A DNA stretch of 64,000 bases from Candidatus Binatia bacterium (GCA_029248525.1 JAQWJE010000008.1:62001-126000), one strand, 5' to 3'; shown: positions 24,137-35,360, counted from the first letter of the stretch. Program-made: numbers and translations. The notes: generated by a model from the letters alone, not told the origin.

Positions 24137-26190
24137 TTTCCGGAATCCGTACCGGCCGGGCGGGTTGCTTGCGGTAAATACTCCGCCAGCGCCCGTCGGA
24201 GCTGTTCGGGAAGGACGTTCTCGAAATATTCGATGGCAGTCCCGCGCATCCTGCGATCGTCGGATAGCCAGCCCCGGAGCGCGATTGCGACGGCTTCCCG
24301 GTCGAGGACAAGAGCCAGAAGGTTGAAAAGGTGCTCCACTTTCGGGCCCGCTCTTTCGGCCAGATCGTCCTCGAAGAGACCTGCGCCGTCGGGCAGCCCA
24401 CCCGGCGGGTTTTCGAGGTGGGTGTCTGAGGCCCTGTGGATCTCCGCAGCCGCCAGAGCGAATACCCGCGTAGGCGCTGGCGTGAGGCTCGGCTCGCGCT
24501 CGGTGAGTCGGGCCAGAGCCTGCCCGCATGCATAGCGGACTGGAAAAGGAGTGCCTTCGAGCGCCAGCAGCAGCGCGTTCGCGCTGCGAGCGCCGCCGAG
24601 GGATTCTATGAGCGAAGGCAGCTGGGTTCGGACCGCGTCGGGTTGTGTCGCGTCCATCAGTGCATCCGCTAGCTGACCATTGATTCGATCGCCGAGAGTT
24701 TCGAGGGCGGCCGCTGCTGTTTTCTTCAGTCGTTGATCTGCCAGGAGAGGTGTGATCAGCGATGCGACACGGGGGTCGATATTGGGCGCTGTCAGCGCGC
24801 GTCTTTGTTGCATCGGATCGTCGGAGATCAATGCCTGCATTGTCTCGATCAGATCTCCTAGCGGCGGCGAGTCTTCGGCCGATACAACTGCGGGGTACGT
24901 GTGCTCCGGGGGCTTATCGGCTGGCTTCGAGGGGTTCGGTTTGTTGGTCGCTTCTGCGAGCAACCCTCGTTTGAGGCTCTCGGTCAGCTGAACCACGTAG
25001 CCTCTTTTTAATCGAGCGATGACGGCAACGGAGATTGCGGCAACGAGGGCTGCGCTGGTGAGGACGATTTCCTGCGTGAGCAAGGGCGTGATTGCGAGAA
25101 TCAGCAGGATGAGCCCACCGCCCACCAGATCTCCCGTTCGCTGCGCGACCACATCCACGATGGACTTGGCCGCTCGCTTTCGGTTCGGCGGGACGGGGGT
25201 GTAGGTCATCTCGATGCCCGAGCGAAAGAGGGAATTTGCCAGAATGACTTCGACTCCCTTGGCCGCAACAAGAGTTGGGAGGCGGGTAAACGCGGCGCCG
25301 AGCAGGCTTCCGGCCATCGCTGCGATCGGCAGGATGGACATTGTCGCACTCAGGCCGATGCGCCGCAGGGTCGTGTCGGCGAGAAGCCTTTGGAGAAAAA
25401 ATGCGAGGACCGAAGTGCCCGTATAAAAAGCCGCGAAGAACGATACCAGAGAGTCTTCATCGAGGTAATGCTTCGCGGCCTCGGCTTTCATCGTATAGTC
25501 AAGTAATGCGGCGACGCCGGAGGCCAGCGCGACTGAGAGCGCGATCTGCTTCAGGTAGCTCGAGCGCCGAATGACGGCGAGTCCATGCAGCACACCAGCC
25601 CGTTGTCGATCGCCGATATCCGGACCGTTCATTCGGGAGAGGATCAACGCGCAAAGAGCGTGGAGCCCGGAGAGCATCAGGAACATGCCGGTTGGCCCGT
25701 CGAGTTCGGTAAGTCGATCCGCCAGAATGCCTCCGCACACGCCGCCGAATGTCGAGCCGGTCACGATTCGCGCGATTGCGATTTTTGCAGTGTGGGGGTC
25801 GAAAAGCTCGTTGATCAGCGACCAGAAGGCACTGATCACCAGGATGCCGAAGGAGGCCATATGCAAATAGAGCAGGACCGTGATCAGAGCAGGGGCTCGC
25901 TGATACAAGGCTGCGAATCCGAGAAAAATCACGGCCGACACGCTGAACAAGCCGGGGGCCGTCTTGCGCGGCCCGAAGCGGGAAAGAACGCTCGAGAGGA
26001 TCAAGGCCCCGACAAAGGAGAGGAGCGCACCCGCGATCATCGCCTTGGGAAGCTCGGTGGCCGGGAAGTTTACGAGAAAAAGGCCGTCGCGCTCCGCCTT
26101 GCCTGCGATTTGCTGGGCAATCATGGCTGCCGAGGCCACCGTGGCTACGTTGATGCTGCGACGGGTCTCCTGGGGAAGGTCCTTCATCAC
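24133..26190 (-). CDS. Npt1/Npt2-like nucleotide (ADP/ATP) transporter with C-terminal HEAT-like domain
   Basis: 685 residues. Residues 1 to about 420 hold some 11-12 membrane helices and resemble the ATP/ADP antiporter-type family (TC 2.A.12-like) found in intracellular bacteria and, in HEAT-fused form, in many free-living bacteria. Visible points are the FWSLINELFD and TGSTFGGVCGG segments and KRAAKSIVDVVAQRTGDLVGGG. A soluble region of helical repeats follows (RVASLITPLLADQRLKKTAAAALETLGD and later ones). Substrate and direction are unknown. It precedes the serine hydrolase with a 4-base overlap and faces the exported dikinase gene. Confidence 0.78.
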   Translation of the reverse strand: MMKDLPQETRRSINVATVASAAMIAQQIAGKAERDGLFLVNFPATELPKAMIAGALLSFVGALILSSVLSRFGPRKTAPGLFSVSAVIFLGFAALYQRAPALITVLLYLHMASFGILVISAFWSLINELFDPHTAKIAIARIVTGSTFGGVCGGILADRLTELDGPTGMFLMLSGLHALCALILSRMNGPDIGDRQRAGVLHGLAVIRRSSYLKQIALSVALASGVAALLDYTMKAEAAKHYLDEDSLVSFFAAFYTGTSVLAFFLQRLLADTTLRRIGLSATMSILPIAAMAGSLLGAAFTRLPTLVAAKGVEVILANSLFRSGIEMTYTPVPPNRKRAAKSIVDVVAQRTGDLVGGGLILLILAITPLLTQEIVLTSAALVAAISVAVIARLKRGYVVQLTESLKRGLLAEATNKPNPSKPADKPPEHTYPAVVSAEDSPPLGDLIETMQALISDDPMQQRRALTAPNIDPRVASLITPLLADQRLKKTAAAALETLGDRINGQLADALMDATQPDAVRTQLPSLIESLGGARSANALLLALEGTPFPVRYACGQALARLTEREPSLTPAPTRVFALAAAEIHRASDTHLENPPGGLPDGAGLFEDDLAERAGPKVEHLFNLLALVLDREAVAIALRGWLSDDRRMRGTAIEYFENVLPEQLRRALAEYLPQATRPAGTDSGK

Positions 26191-26313
26191 GTCAGAGACA
26201 AGATTGGCATGTCCGCCGTGTCGGGGCCAATTGAACTGAGGGCACTGCCTCGGCTTTCCTGCGGGATCGAGATGTGAGCGGGGTGCCCAACGATCGCGTT
26301 GCGGGCATTCGAC

Positions 26314-27273
26314 TCATGGGGCGGAAGGGGCGGCGGCGCGGAACGTTTCGCGGATGAACTCGATACGCTCATGGGGCGATCGGTCCTCGTTCTGTTTCTC
26401 GATGATGGCAAACCGGTGCGCCAGGCCCGCATCATTTGCGATCTGGATATTCAGGCCGGGACGGGCATTGAGTTCCAGGAGCAGGGGGCCAAGCGTTCGG
26501 TCGAGAACGATATCGACACCGAGGTAGCCCAGCCCGGTCATTTCGTAGCATCGCGCTGCGAGGAGCAGGAAGGCCTCCCAGTCGGGAATAGACAAGCCCG
26601 CCAGAACAACATCGGTATCCGGGTGAATCTCGGTCCGTTCATTTCCCCAGACGCCGTGCAGGGTTCGACCGGAGGCGAGATCGATTCCGGCACCGATCGC
26701 TCCCTGGTGGAGGTTTCCCTTGCCGTCAGATTGTTGGGTCGGTAACCGGACCATCGCCATGGCGGGATACCCCTTCAGCACGATGATGCGGACATCGGGT
26801 ACGCCCCCGAAGCTGATGGCCTCGAAAAGAGCGTCGGGTTGAACGCGATGCTCGACCATCGCAACATCACTTTGGCCGCCCAGGCTGTACACCCCGCTCA
26901 GGATATTGCTGGCGTGGTACGCGAGATCCTCGAGGCCGACCCAGAAACCTTTTGCTCGTCGGAACCGATCGCCTCTGCGTGCCATGGCGATCAGAATGCC
27001 GTGTCCGCCCGCCCCGTGTGCGGGTTTCATCGCGAAGTCTTCGATGTCGCACAGAATTTCCGGCAAGTCGCGGGCCTCGCGTTCATTCGTGAAGGTGGCG
27101 AATAAAGGTGGCACAGGGATTCCATGTTCCTGCGCCAATTTCTTGGTCCTCAGTTTGTCGTCCACCAATGGATAGAGATGGCGAGGGTTGTAGCGCATGA
27201 CGAAATCGCGGTTCCGCTGGTTGATGCCCATGACCCCGCGGCTGCGAAGTCGTCGGTGAATGTTGCCGATCAT
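26314..27273 (-). CDS. Alpha-L-glutamate-ligase-like ATP-grasp protein
   Basis: 319-residue RimK-like ATP-grasp protein. It has KPAHGAGGHGILI in the ATP site, a MVEHRVQPDALF strand and the metal ligands in LELNARPGLNIQIAN. The RimK clan adds glutamate or related amino acids to peptides or cofactors. It is the third gene of the conserved trio: retropepsin-like protease, inactive transglutaminase membrane protein, this ligase. Each start overlaps the preceding stop by 4 bases (27270-27273, 28796-28799). The acceptor is unknown; a periplasmic or membrane-linked target is suggested by the neighbours. Confidence 0.88.
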   Translation of the reverse strand: MIGNIHRRLRSRGVMGINQRNRDFVMRYNPRHLYPLVDDKLRTKKLAQEHGIPVPPLFATFTNEREARDLPEILCDIEDFAMKPAHGAGGHGILIAMARRGDRFRRAKGFWVGLEDLAYHASNILSGVYSLGGQSDVAMVEHRVQPDALFEAISFGGVPDVRIIVLKGYPAMAMVRLPTQQSDGKGNLHQGAIGAGIDLASGRTLHGVWGNERTEIHPDTDVVLAGLSIPDWEAFLLLAARCYEMTGLGYLGVDIVLDRTLGPLLLELNARPGLNIQIANDAGLAHRFAIIEKQNEDRSPHERIEFIRETFRAAAPSAP

Positions 27274-28799
27274 GGTCGCGGGTCCGCGATCGCACGGAAG
27301 CGCAACAATTCGTTCAGGCGATACCCACGATAGGAACCTGCGAGGAGCATCAAGGCCATGATGACGAGCAGGAGGCCGGGGAAGGTGAAGACGAGATGGG
27401 TGAGGAGGGCGTTGGCCATCACCAGGTAGACGAGGGCTGCGGTGAACAGACTACCCGCAGCGACGAGGATGGCGGGCCATGCGCCGCGCTCCTCCCACGC
27501 GATCGACATGCGCTCGATCGTCATGGTGACAATCACCATGGGGAATAGCGCGACGGACAGGCCGCTTTCGAGGTCAAGGCGATGGCTGAGAACACTGACG
27601 CCCGCCATGATCAGCACCACCACGGTCACGACAACGGCGAGGCGCGGCACCAGAAGCAGGTGGAGTTGTTCCAGGTAGGCTCGCACGATCATGCCGATGG
27701 CCAGAAGCAGACTGAAAAGGACGATGCCGGCAAAAAGCTGCGTCTCGCGGAAGGACAGGGCGATCAGCGCCGGCATGAAGGTGCCGAAAGTCTCAATTCC
27801 CACAAAGCTGCGCAGGAAGACGATCAAAAAAACGCCTACCGGAATCATCATCAGGACCCGGTAGAGATCCTGCGTCCGCAACGGCAATCCGAAGAGGGAG
27901 AACTCGAACCATGGCGACCCCGAAATACGACCCGCTTCATTTGCCAGGGTCAGCGAACTGGCGTCGCTTCCGGACACGCTGAAACTTACGGTGGGAGAGG
28001 AAGCACCTTGCAGAGTCAGTAGTTTGCCGGTGCCGGCCCACCAGACCAGAAAGTCTCCGGAGTCCGTTCGCCTCGATTCCGGAGGGTCGAAATAGATCCA
28101 TTCTTCTCCATCGAAAGCACTCAAGAGGGTCTGCGGCATGGCATAGGAGCCTGTGCGCAAAGGCAGCACATGTACTTCCCGTGCGGGGATATTGGCCGAA
28201 TTCAGAACCAGAACCGCTGTCTTGGTCAGATTTTCGACGCTACGGTCCGAGCCCCGAAGAAGCTGTGCATTCTGGTCGGCCTCATCGTTCAGTCGCTTCA
28301 AGGCAGCTGCCGTGAAAGTGGCGATATTTCCCGATCGCCCTCGAATCTGGTCGAGGAGAGCCTGGATGGCGACTGCCTCGGGCCCATCGAGGCGCGGTGC
28401 GGGAACCGAGGCTTCTTGCTGGACGCCATCTGTATCCGGACTTTGCCGATTGGTGACCACGAGGCGATAATAGAGCGCCTGTGGACCGCTGGCGCGACGA
28501 ATCGACCAGATGCTCTCGCGTTGTCCGTCGTTTTTTTCGATCGTTACGCCGTAGTTCCGTGAAACGAAACTCTCACTCAGGTCGACGCGCTGGCCGTCGA
28601 GGTCCGGGGTCAGGAAGCGGGCGATCACCGGTCGTCCGGAGTCCGCCTTGAATTGAATCCGCGCCTCGACCGTCCAGAGGGTTTCGGTTTCATGTGGGAG
28701 GAGGGGCCAACCGAGGACCTTGTATTGGTAGAACGTCATCCCGAGACCTGTGGTCAGCAGAATGCTGACCAGAAGGAACAGGTGGAGATCTCTTCTCAC
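27270..28799 (-). CDS. Inactive-transglutaminase membrane protein (UUP1/7TM type)
   Basis: 509 residues. An N-terminal membrane anchor (LFLLVSILLTTGLGM) precedes about 270 periplasmic residues of transglutaminase-like fold without the catalytic cysteine context. The region ANIPAREVHVLPL, VYPP-like DGEEWIYFDPP, then seven hydrophobic helices (e.g. MIPVGVFLIVFLRSF, RLAVVVTVVVLIMAG, VFTFPGLLLVIMALML) match the family named 'inactive transglutaminase, 7TM'. Known partners of this family are an ATP-grasp ligase and a retropepsin-like protease, both present here. Its role is likely as a membrane receptor or scaffold. Confidence 0.85.
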   Translation of the reverse strand: MRRDLHLFLLVSILLTTGLGMTFYQYKVLGWPLLPHETETLWTVEARIQFKADSGRPVIARFLTPDLDGQRVDLSESFVSRNYGVTIEKNDGQRESIWSIRRASGPQALYYRLVVTNRQSPDTDGVQQEASVPAPRLDGPEAVAIQALLDQIRGRSGNIATFTAAALKRLNDEADQNAQLLRGSDRSVENLTKTAVLVLNSANIPAREVHVLPLRTGSYAMPQTLLSAFDGEEWIYFDPPESRRTDSGDFLVWWAGTGKLLTLQGASSPTVSFSVSGSDASSLTLANEAGRISGSPWFEFSLFGLPLRTQDLYRVLMMIPVGVFLIVFLRSFVGIETFGTFMPALIALSFRETQLFAGIVLFSLLLAIGMIVRAYLEQLHLLLVPRLAVVVTVVVLIMAGVSVLSHRLDLESGLSVALFPMVIVTMTIERMSIAWEERGAWPAILVAAGSLFTAALVYLVMANALLTHLVFTFPGLLLVIMALMLLAGSYRGYRLNELLRFRAIADPRP

Positions 28800-29365
28800 G
28801 AGTCGTTCTGCGGTTGGATCGGCGAGGCGGGGTCGCAGTTGGGTGCGACGTCGCTGCCGATCGAGGGATCGACCACCGCATCAAAATCGACAATCCCCGA
28901 ACGTCCCAGAAGCATCGGGAAAGCAAACCGGCTGCGGTCGGCCAGGTTGACCTCGATCTCCTTTGAGCGCCCGTCCAGGCAAGCGAGGATACGAACCACC
29001 GGGCGCCGCTCGTATTTTTTGCCGACGTTTTCTTCAGCAGCGCGATTCTTGATGCGTACCGAGCGGACGCGAGGACGCTCGAAGACCTTGTCGGTGTTGT
29101 TGGTCTTGTCGCGCACCCGAAAGCGCATCCAGGTCTTGCCCTCCCGTTTGAAAGTTTCGATGTCATGGGCGTCGATGGAAGAGGTCGTGGCGCCCGTATC
29201 GACGCGTGCTTCGAGGACGAGATTTTCGGGGAGCAATCGAATCTTTTCCGACCGACCAATCACGATCTTTGTCGGCATCGAGCTTGCCTCTGCGAGGGCA
29301 GTCGCGAGCACCGTGATCGCCAGGCTGACGAGGATTCTGTATGCCGTGGACTTTGAATCTTGCAT
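28796..29365 (-). CDS. Retropepsin-like (ATP-dependent zinc protease) family protein
   Basis: About 190 residues from the ATG at 29365. It has an N-terminal signal-like segment (ILVSLAITVLATALA), then the aspartyl-protease-like motif ARVDTGATTSSID, PRVRSVRIKN, a domain matching the RimK/LysX-linked aspartic protease family, and FPMLLGRSGIVDFD near the end. Retropepsins need only one Asp per monomer and dimerise. A longer frame opens at 29425, but the signal peptide favours 29365. It is the first gene of the trio, overlapping the transglutaminase-like gene by 4 bases. Confidence 0.85.
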   Translation of the reverse strand: MQDSKSTAYRILVSLAITVLATALAEASSMPTKIVIGRSEKIRLLPENLVLEARVDTGATTSSIDAHDIETFKREGKTWMRFRVRDKTNNTDKVFERPRVRSVRIKNRAAEENVGKKYERRPVVRILACLDGRSKEIEVNLADRSRFAFPMLLGRSGIVDFDAVVDPSIGSDVAPNCDPASPIQPQNDS

Positions 29366-29430
29366 CCGGGTTTCCTGATCGGGGCCGTTTCGGCCGTCGA
29401 TGACAGGGAAACTACACAAATTCACCTCTT

Positions 29431-30429
29431 TTAGCGACGTCCGAAGCCGTGCCGCCCCTGCGGGATCTCCAAAGTCGGGGGAAACCTCCGGATTTCGCTT
29501 TTGGGCAACGGCGCGAGGTCGTTGGGGCCTTGGGGTGCGAGCAGACTGGCGAGTTCACGAGCCTGTTCGCGGCCGACCGAGACTTCGAACATTCCGCCCA
29601 TATAAAAAGGCTTTTTTCGCGATTCACAGAAAGCGGCTGCGGTGAGGAGGTTCAGCACGCCGCCCATACGGGGGATTTTGAGATTTGCGGCAGCGGGATT
29701 GAGGTGATGCAGGGTGCTTTCCGGTGACTCGTCGGTCAATGCGGCATCGAGGCTGAATCGATCTGCCAGCGCGCCCGAGACCGGTTTGCCGCAGACTCCG
29801 GGATCTTCAAGCCAGGCCTCAAAAAGTATTTCAGCGGTTCTGCTTTGCTCGGCGGCGGTGCCGCGATGCTTGAAGTCCAGAACCTCGATGATGCCGAGGG
29901 CCGATAGCGAAGCCAGTGTCCTGGCAGGCCATGCCGGATCGAAATCGAGCTTCACGCCGATCTCCGGCGCCTCCTCCTGATGAGCGTGGAGTTCCGACAG
30001 CGGGTCGGCTGTGGCTCCAAACGAGCGAACGTAGCGGATTTCTGCGTAAGCGGTTTCGCAAAGCTCTGCGAGATTGGTCGAAGCTTGTTGCAGGGCAAGG
30101 TCAATTGCTGCCGACTCGATTGCGGCGCGGCCGTAGGCCTCAAGGGGGCTCCGGGCCAACTCCGCAGCGAAAGTCCCGAGCGAGGATCCCTCTTTCCAAT
30201 GGTGATTCTCGACCCAGGACCGAAAACGCTCATGGTCGGGTCGAGTCCACGCCACGTTCTCGCCAGATCCCGTCCCTCCATCGCCGAACAACTCGATGGT
30301 AGAGGAGGGTCTGGGCTCGCCGGGGTAGGAAGGAAGCGTCACCGCTTTGAGGTGAACGTCGGCCTTTTCGAGATGGAGCGGTAGCTCGACGAGACGTTGC
30401 CGCAGCAGCGCTGCGCGGGTCTCAGACAT
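29431..30429 (-). CDS. Enolase-superfamily enzyme coupled to the ergothioneine fusion gene
   Basis: 332 residues. An N-terminal capping domain includes IELFGDGGTGSGENVAW. A barrel follows with the candidate metal ligands in IEVLDFKHRG, EAWLEDPGV and AALTDES, in the order D, E, D/E typical of the mandelate-racemase/OSBS group. PRMGGVLNLL and MGGMFEVSVGR resemble the conserved C-terminal strands. The usual KxK acid/base on strand 2 reads KLD (VKLDFDP), so specificity should be unusual. The ATG at 30429 overlaps the egtD-egtB stop by 8 bases (ATGTCTGA). The reaction is unknown; involvement in ergothioneine or histidine-betaine chemistry is inference from coupling. Confidence 0.78.
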   Translation of the reverse strand: MSETRAALLRQRLVELPLHLEKADVHLKAVTLPSYPGEPRPSSTIELFGDGGTGSGENVAWTRPDHERFRSWVENHHWKEGSSLGTFAAELARSPLEAYGRAAIESAAIDLALQQASTNLAELCETAYAEIRYVRSFGATADPLSELHAHQEEAPEIGVKLDFDPAWPARTLASLSALGIIEVLDFKHRGTAAEQSRTAEILFEAWLEDPGVCGKPVSGALADRFSLDAALTDESPESTLHHLNPAAANLKIPRMGGVLNLLTAAAFCESRKKPFYMGGMFEVSVGREQARELASLLAPQGPNDLAPLPKSEIRRFPPTLEIPQGRHGFGRR

Positions 30430-32704
30430 CGGCTGCGAGTCGCAAGCCCGCGAAGATCTGACGCCGTTCCGGCAGATCCCAGTTGCGGAAGCTGTTGCGA
30501 GCCGCAACCGGACGGGTCGCCCACGAGCCCCCGCGCAAGACCCGATAACCCTGATCGAAATGCACAGCCGAGTATCGTTCGTAGGGGAAGGCGCGGAACC
30601 CGGGGTAGGGCAGGAATTCACTGCTGGTCCATTCCCAGACTCCGCCAAGCATTTGCTCACAACCAAAGAAGCTGCGGCCTTCAGGGAACGTGCCGTTGGG
30701 TAATGGATGCGGACCGTATTGGCCGAGATCCGCGAGTTCAGGGCTCGGCGGCAATTGTCCCCAGGGATACGTGCGTGGCTCGCCGGTCTCGAGGTCGGCC
30801 GAGGCGGCGACTTCCCACTCGAACTCCGTGGGGAGACGTTTCCCGACAAATCGGGCGTAAGCTTCCGCTTCAAAATACGAGATATGAATTACAGGTTCGC
30901 AGGGCGCCAGAGGACGTTCATGCCCCATCGCGGTGGTGAACCACTCTCCGCCGATCTGGCGCCAACCCAGCGGCGCCCGGATCCGGGATGCTTCTCGCCA
31001 TTCAACTCCGGCCGATGACCAGAACTGAGGATTTTCGTAACCTCCTGCTTCGAGAAATCCCAGATACTCCGCGTTGCTGGTGGGAGCTAGCGCGATGGCA
31101 AAACCCTCGATCTCGCGTCTATGGGCGGGTTTCTCGTTGTCGTAGGCAAAACCCTCCGTCGAGGCGCCAACGCGATACGACCCTCCGGGAACCAGGGTCA
31201 TGCCGGAATGCCCGGGCGTGGCTTTCTGAGCAACGCTTTGGCGGGCCGGATGGGGCGTGCTCTGCCAGGCGAGATCGTTCATCAGGCCGATGCTCTGGAG
31301 CATGGTTTCCTGATGCTGGGCCTCGTGCTGCGCCAGCATTTCGAGGACGAGTCCGTTCTCGAGGAGTTCCTCTTGATGATTCGTGGTCGGCCGGGCAAGC
31401 TTTTGCTCGGACGCCGCGCGAACTTGTCGCAGGGATTCCCATGCTCCTGTCGCGGTGGGAAGGTCCAGAGCGAGGCGTTCCGAACGGGGGTGGGCGGTTG
31501 CCTCGAACAGGTGGTCGGCCTGCGCGCGGGATGGGTCCCGCAGCACGCCGGTCGCCGCGTCAATCCACTGCTCCTCGAAATTGGCAATATGCCCCAGGTC
31601 CCAAACCATGGGGCTCATCAGGGGGCTGTGTTGCGATTCGAGCAGCGCATCGGGCAGGTTGGTCAGGATGCGTTCGGTCGCCTCTCGAGATTCCTGCCAT
31701 TGGCGAAGGGCCATATCGCCGCGTGGCTGCGGTGGGGTCACCTTTCTTGCGAGGAGGAGAGCAAATTGCGCCTGTCGGTCCGTAAAGGTCGCGACACTCT
31801 CAAATCCGTACCCCTCGAGTCTCTGCAGCATCGAATCGACGTGGAATTTTCGGCTGATCTCGGTGCGGATCGATTCACCTGCCGCAATCGAGAACTCCTG
31901 TCCGATGCTCGGCAGGTGAATGCGGGTGGCTTTCGGGAAGCGTGCGCTGATTTCGATCTGCTCTTCCCGCGGGTTCCAACGGGCAATATGCTCGATCTCG
32001 TCGACCTCGAGGTTGGTCCCGAGTTCCCGATTCATGCGGTGGAAAAGATTGCGCGTGAAATCGGCCGTGACGCCGGCCGCGTCGTCGTAGGCGGCCTCGA
32101 GGATATCGGCTTCCTTGACCAGGTCGATGCCGAGAAGAAAGCAGTCTCCGGGATAAAGGTTCTGGTCCAGCATTTGAAAGAAGGCCTTGAGCTGGGGTTC
32201 GGCCAGGTTGCCGATCGAGCTGCCGAGGAAAGCCACCGTTGCTGGCGAGAATTTGCGAAATTTCGGGAATGAGGCTTCGTAGGTTCCCGCAAGCGTTTCC
32301 AGCTCCAGACCGGGGAAAAGAGGCCGGAGAGTGCTGGCGGCACCGTCGAGAGCCTCCCGACAAATATCGACCGCTACGTAGGCGGCCTCGGGATGCTCGG
32401 ACCATGCCTCCAGCAAATGACGGGTTTTTGTCGAAGTGCCCGAGCCTAATTCAATCAGGGTTGTCGATCCGGCTGCGGCGCGGATCTCGGCGGCGTGCGC
32501 ACGCAGTATCTCGTCTTCCGCCCGGGTGAGGTAATATTCGGGGACCCGAGTGATGGCATCGAAAAGTTGCGAGCCGCGGTCGTCATAGAGATACCGACAG
32601 GGCAGGGTGCGCGGGAGACTCGCCAGGCCGCATGCGACGGCGAAGGCAAAAGCCTCACTCTCGGGTAACCTCTTGAGGGCCTGTGCTGTTGCGGTGGTAG
32701 CCAT
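30422..32704 (-). CDS. egtDB: EgtD-EgtB fusion, ergothioneine biosynthesis
   Basis: 760 residues from ATG 32704 (a GTG at 32719 would add five). Residues 1 to about 330 are EgtD, the histidine N-alpha trimethyltransferase: EYYLTRAEDEIL, SAM loop IELGSGTSTKTRHLLE, FLGSSIGNLAE and the IRTEISRKF substrate segment. The rest is EgtB, the iron-dependent sulfoxide synthase: a DinB-like part with DLGHIANFEEQW and HEAQHQETM (H-x3-H-x-E iron ligands), then the formylglycine-enzyme-like part with MTLVPGGSYRVGAS, GKRLPTEFEWE and RVLRGGSWAT. Fungal Egt1 has the same EgtD-EgtB order. No egtA, egtC or egtE gene is adjacent, so a cysteine-using route may operate. Confidence 0.92.
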   Translation of the reverse strand: MATTATAQALKRLPESEAFAFAVACGLASLPRTLPCRYLYDDRGSQLFDAITRVPEYYLTRAEDEILRAHAAEIRAAAGSTTLIELGSGTSTKTRHLLEAWSEHPEAAYVAVDICREALDGAASTLRPLFPGLELETLAGTYEASFPKFRKFSPATVAFLGSSIGNLAEPQLKAFFQMLDQNLYPGDCFLLGIDLVKEADILEAAYDDAAGVTADFTRNLFHRMNRELGTNLEVDEIEHIARWNPREEQIEISARFPKATRIHLPSIGQEFSIAAGESIRTEISRKFHVDSMLQRLEGYGFESVATFTDRQAQFALLLARKVTPPQPRGDMALRQWQESREATERILTNLPDALLESQHSPLMSPMVWDLGHIANFEEQWIDAATGVLRDPSRAQADHLFEATAHPRSERLALDLPTATGAWESLRQVRAASEQKLARPTTNHQEELLENGLVLEMLAQHEAQHQETMLQSIGLMNDLAWQSTPHPARQSVAQKATPGHSGMTLVPGGSYRVGASTEGFAYDNEKPAHRREIEGFAIALAPTSNAEYLGFLEAGGYENPQFWSSAGVEWREASRIRAPLGWRQIGGEWFTTAMGHERPLAPCEPVIHISYFEAEAYARFVGKRLPTEFEWEVAASADLETGEPRTYPWGQLPPSPELADLGQYGPHPLPNGTFPEGRSFFGCEQMLGGVWEWTSSEFLPYPGFRAFPYERYSAVHFDQGYRVLRGGSWATRPVAARNSFRNWDLPERRQIFAGLRLAADV

Positions 32705-32808
32705 GGAAAAAAGGGGCACTTTGTACCGCAGGGAAATTTAACGGACTGAATCGACGGTGCAAATTGCCCCCCGGAGTTGACGAGGGGTAGGGTCTCGTAC
32801 ACCTCTAG

Positions 32809-34837
<2,029 letters not shown>

Positions 34838-34842
<5 letters not shown>

Positions 34843-35284
34843 CTGCCGAGATGGAAATCCTCTGCGGTTTGTCAGCCTCGGCCCGCGGTAGTGTCACCTG
34901 CAGGACGCCGTTGTTGTATTGCGCATCGACGGAGCCGGATTCTACGCGGAAGGGCAACCGGACCCGCCTTTTGAAGACACCGTGGCCACGCTCCTGATGG
35001 CGCCAGGTCGTTCCTTCGGGCAGCTCGTCTGCTTGTCGGGCGCCACTGAGAGTCAGGACATCATCGTCGATCGAAAGGTCGATTTCCTCGGCGGCTACAC
35101 CCGGAATTTCGGCGCGCACCACGGTCACGTCTTCGGCCGAAGTCACATCGAGGCGGGGATAGTTCGAGCCGTAGGAATCGTTCGATTCCTGAAAGGCTTT
35201 TTCCATGCGGGCCTGCAGGCGCGCTGCTTCATTCCAAGCGTTTTGCGTGGGTCGTGCGGTAAATTCTCTGGCGAAAGTTCTCAT
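34838..35284 (-). CDS. Hsp20/alpha-crystallin small heat-shock protein
   Basis: 148 residues. The alpha-crystallin domain runs from PRLDVTSAEDVTVVRAEIPGV to GVLQVTLPRAEADKPQRISI. It includes the A-x-x-x-N-G-V-L-x-V consensus (YNNGVLQVTLP) and a C-terminal ISI motif, the IxI anchor used for oligomer contacts. It is an ATP-independent holdase. A strong GAGGAG (minus strand of 35293-35298) lies 8 bases before the ATG, with a TTGACA/TATCTT promoter upstream. No heat-shock-specific motif is obvious to the eye. Confidence 0.93.
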
Positions 35285-35332
35285 TGTTTTTTCTCCTCGT
35301 TCTGTATTTTTTTATCCTCTGCGGACAGCCGG

Positions 35333-35360
35333 AAGATAAGTCCGATCGAAAGCTTGTCAA
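35333..35360 (-). promoter_or_regulatory. Sigma-70-like promoter of hsp20
   Basis: On the minus strand a perfect -35 TTGACA (35355-35360) is separated by 16 bases from TATCTT (35333-35338). Transcription would begin about 40 bases before the hsp20 ATG, leaving room for the GAGGAG ribosome site. It is housekeeping-like rather than a clear sigma-32 sequence. Confidence 0.55.

Noticed and set aside
29431-30873. Longer version of the enolase-superfamily gene reaching into egtDB
   Set aside because: The extra 5' part is in a different frame over the EgtB C-terminus and has no domain; the ATG at 30429 with the 8-base overlap is the natural start.
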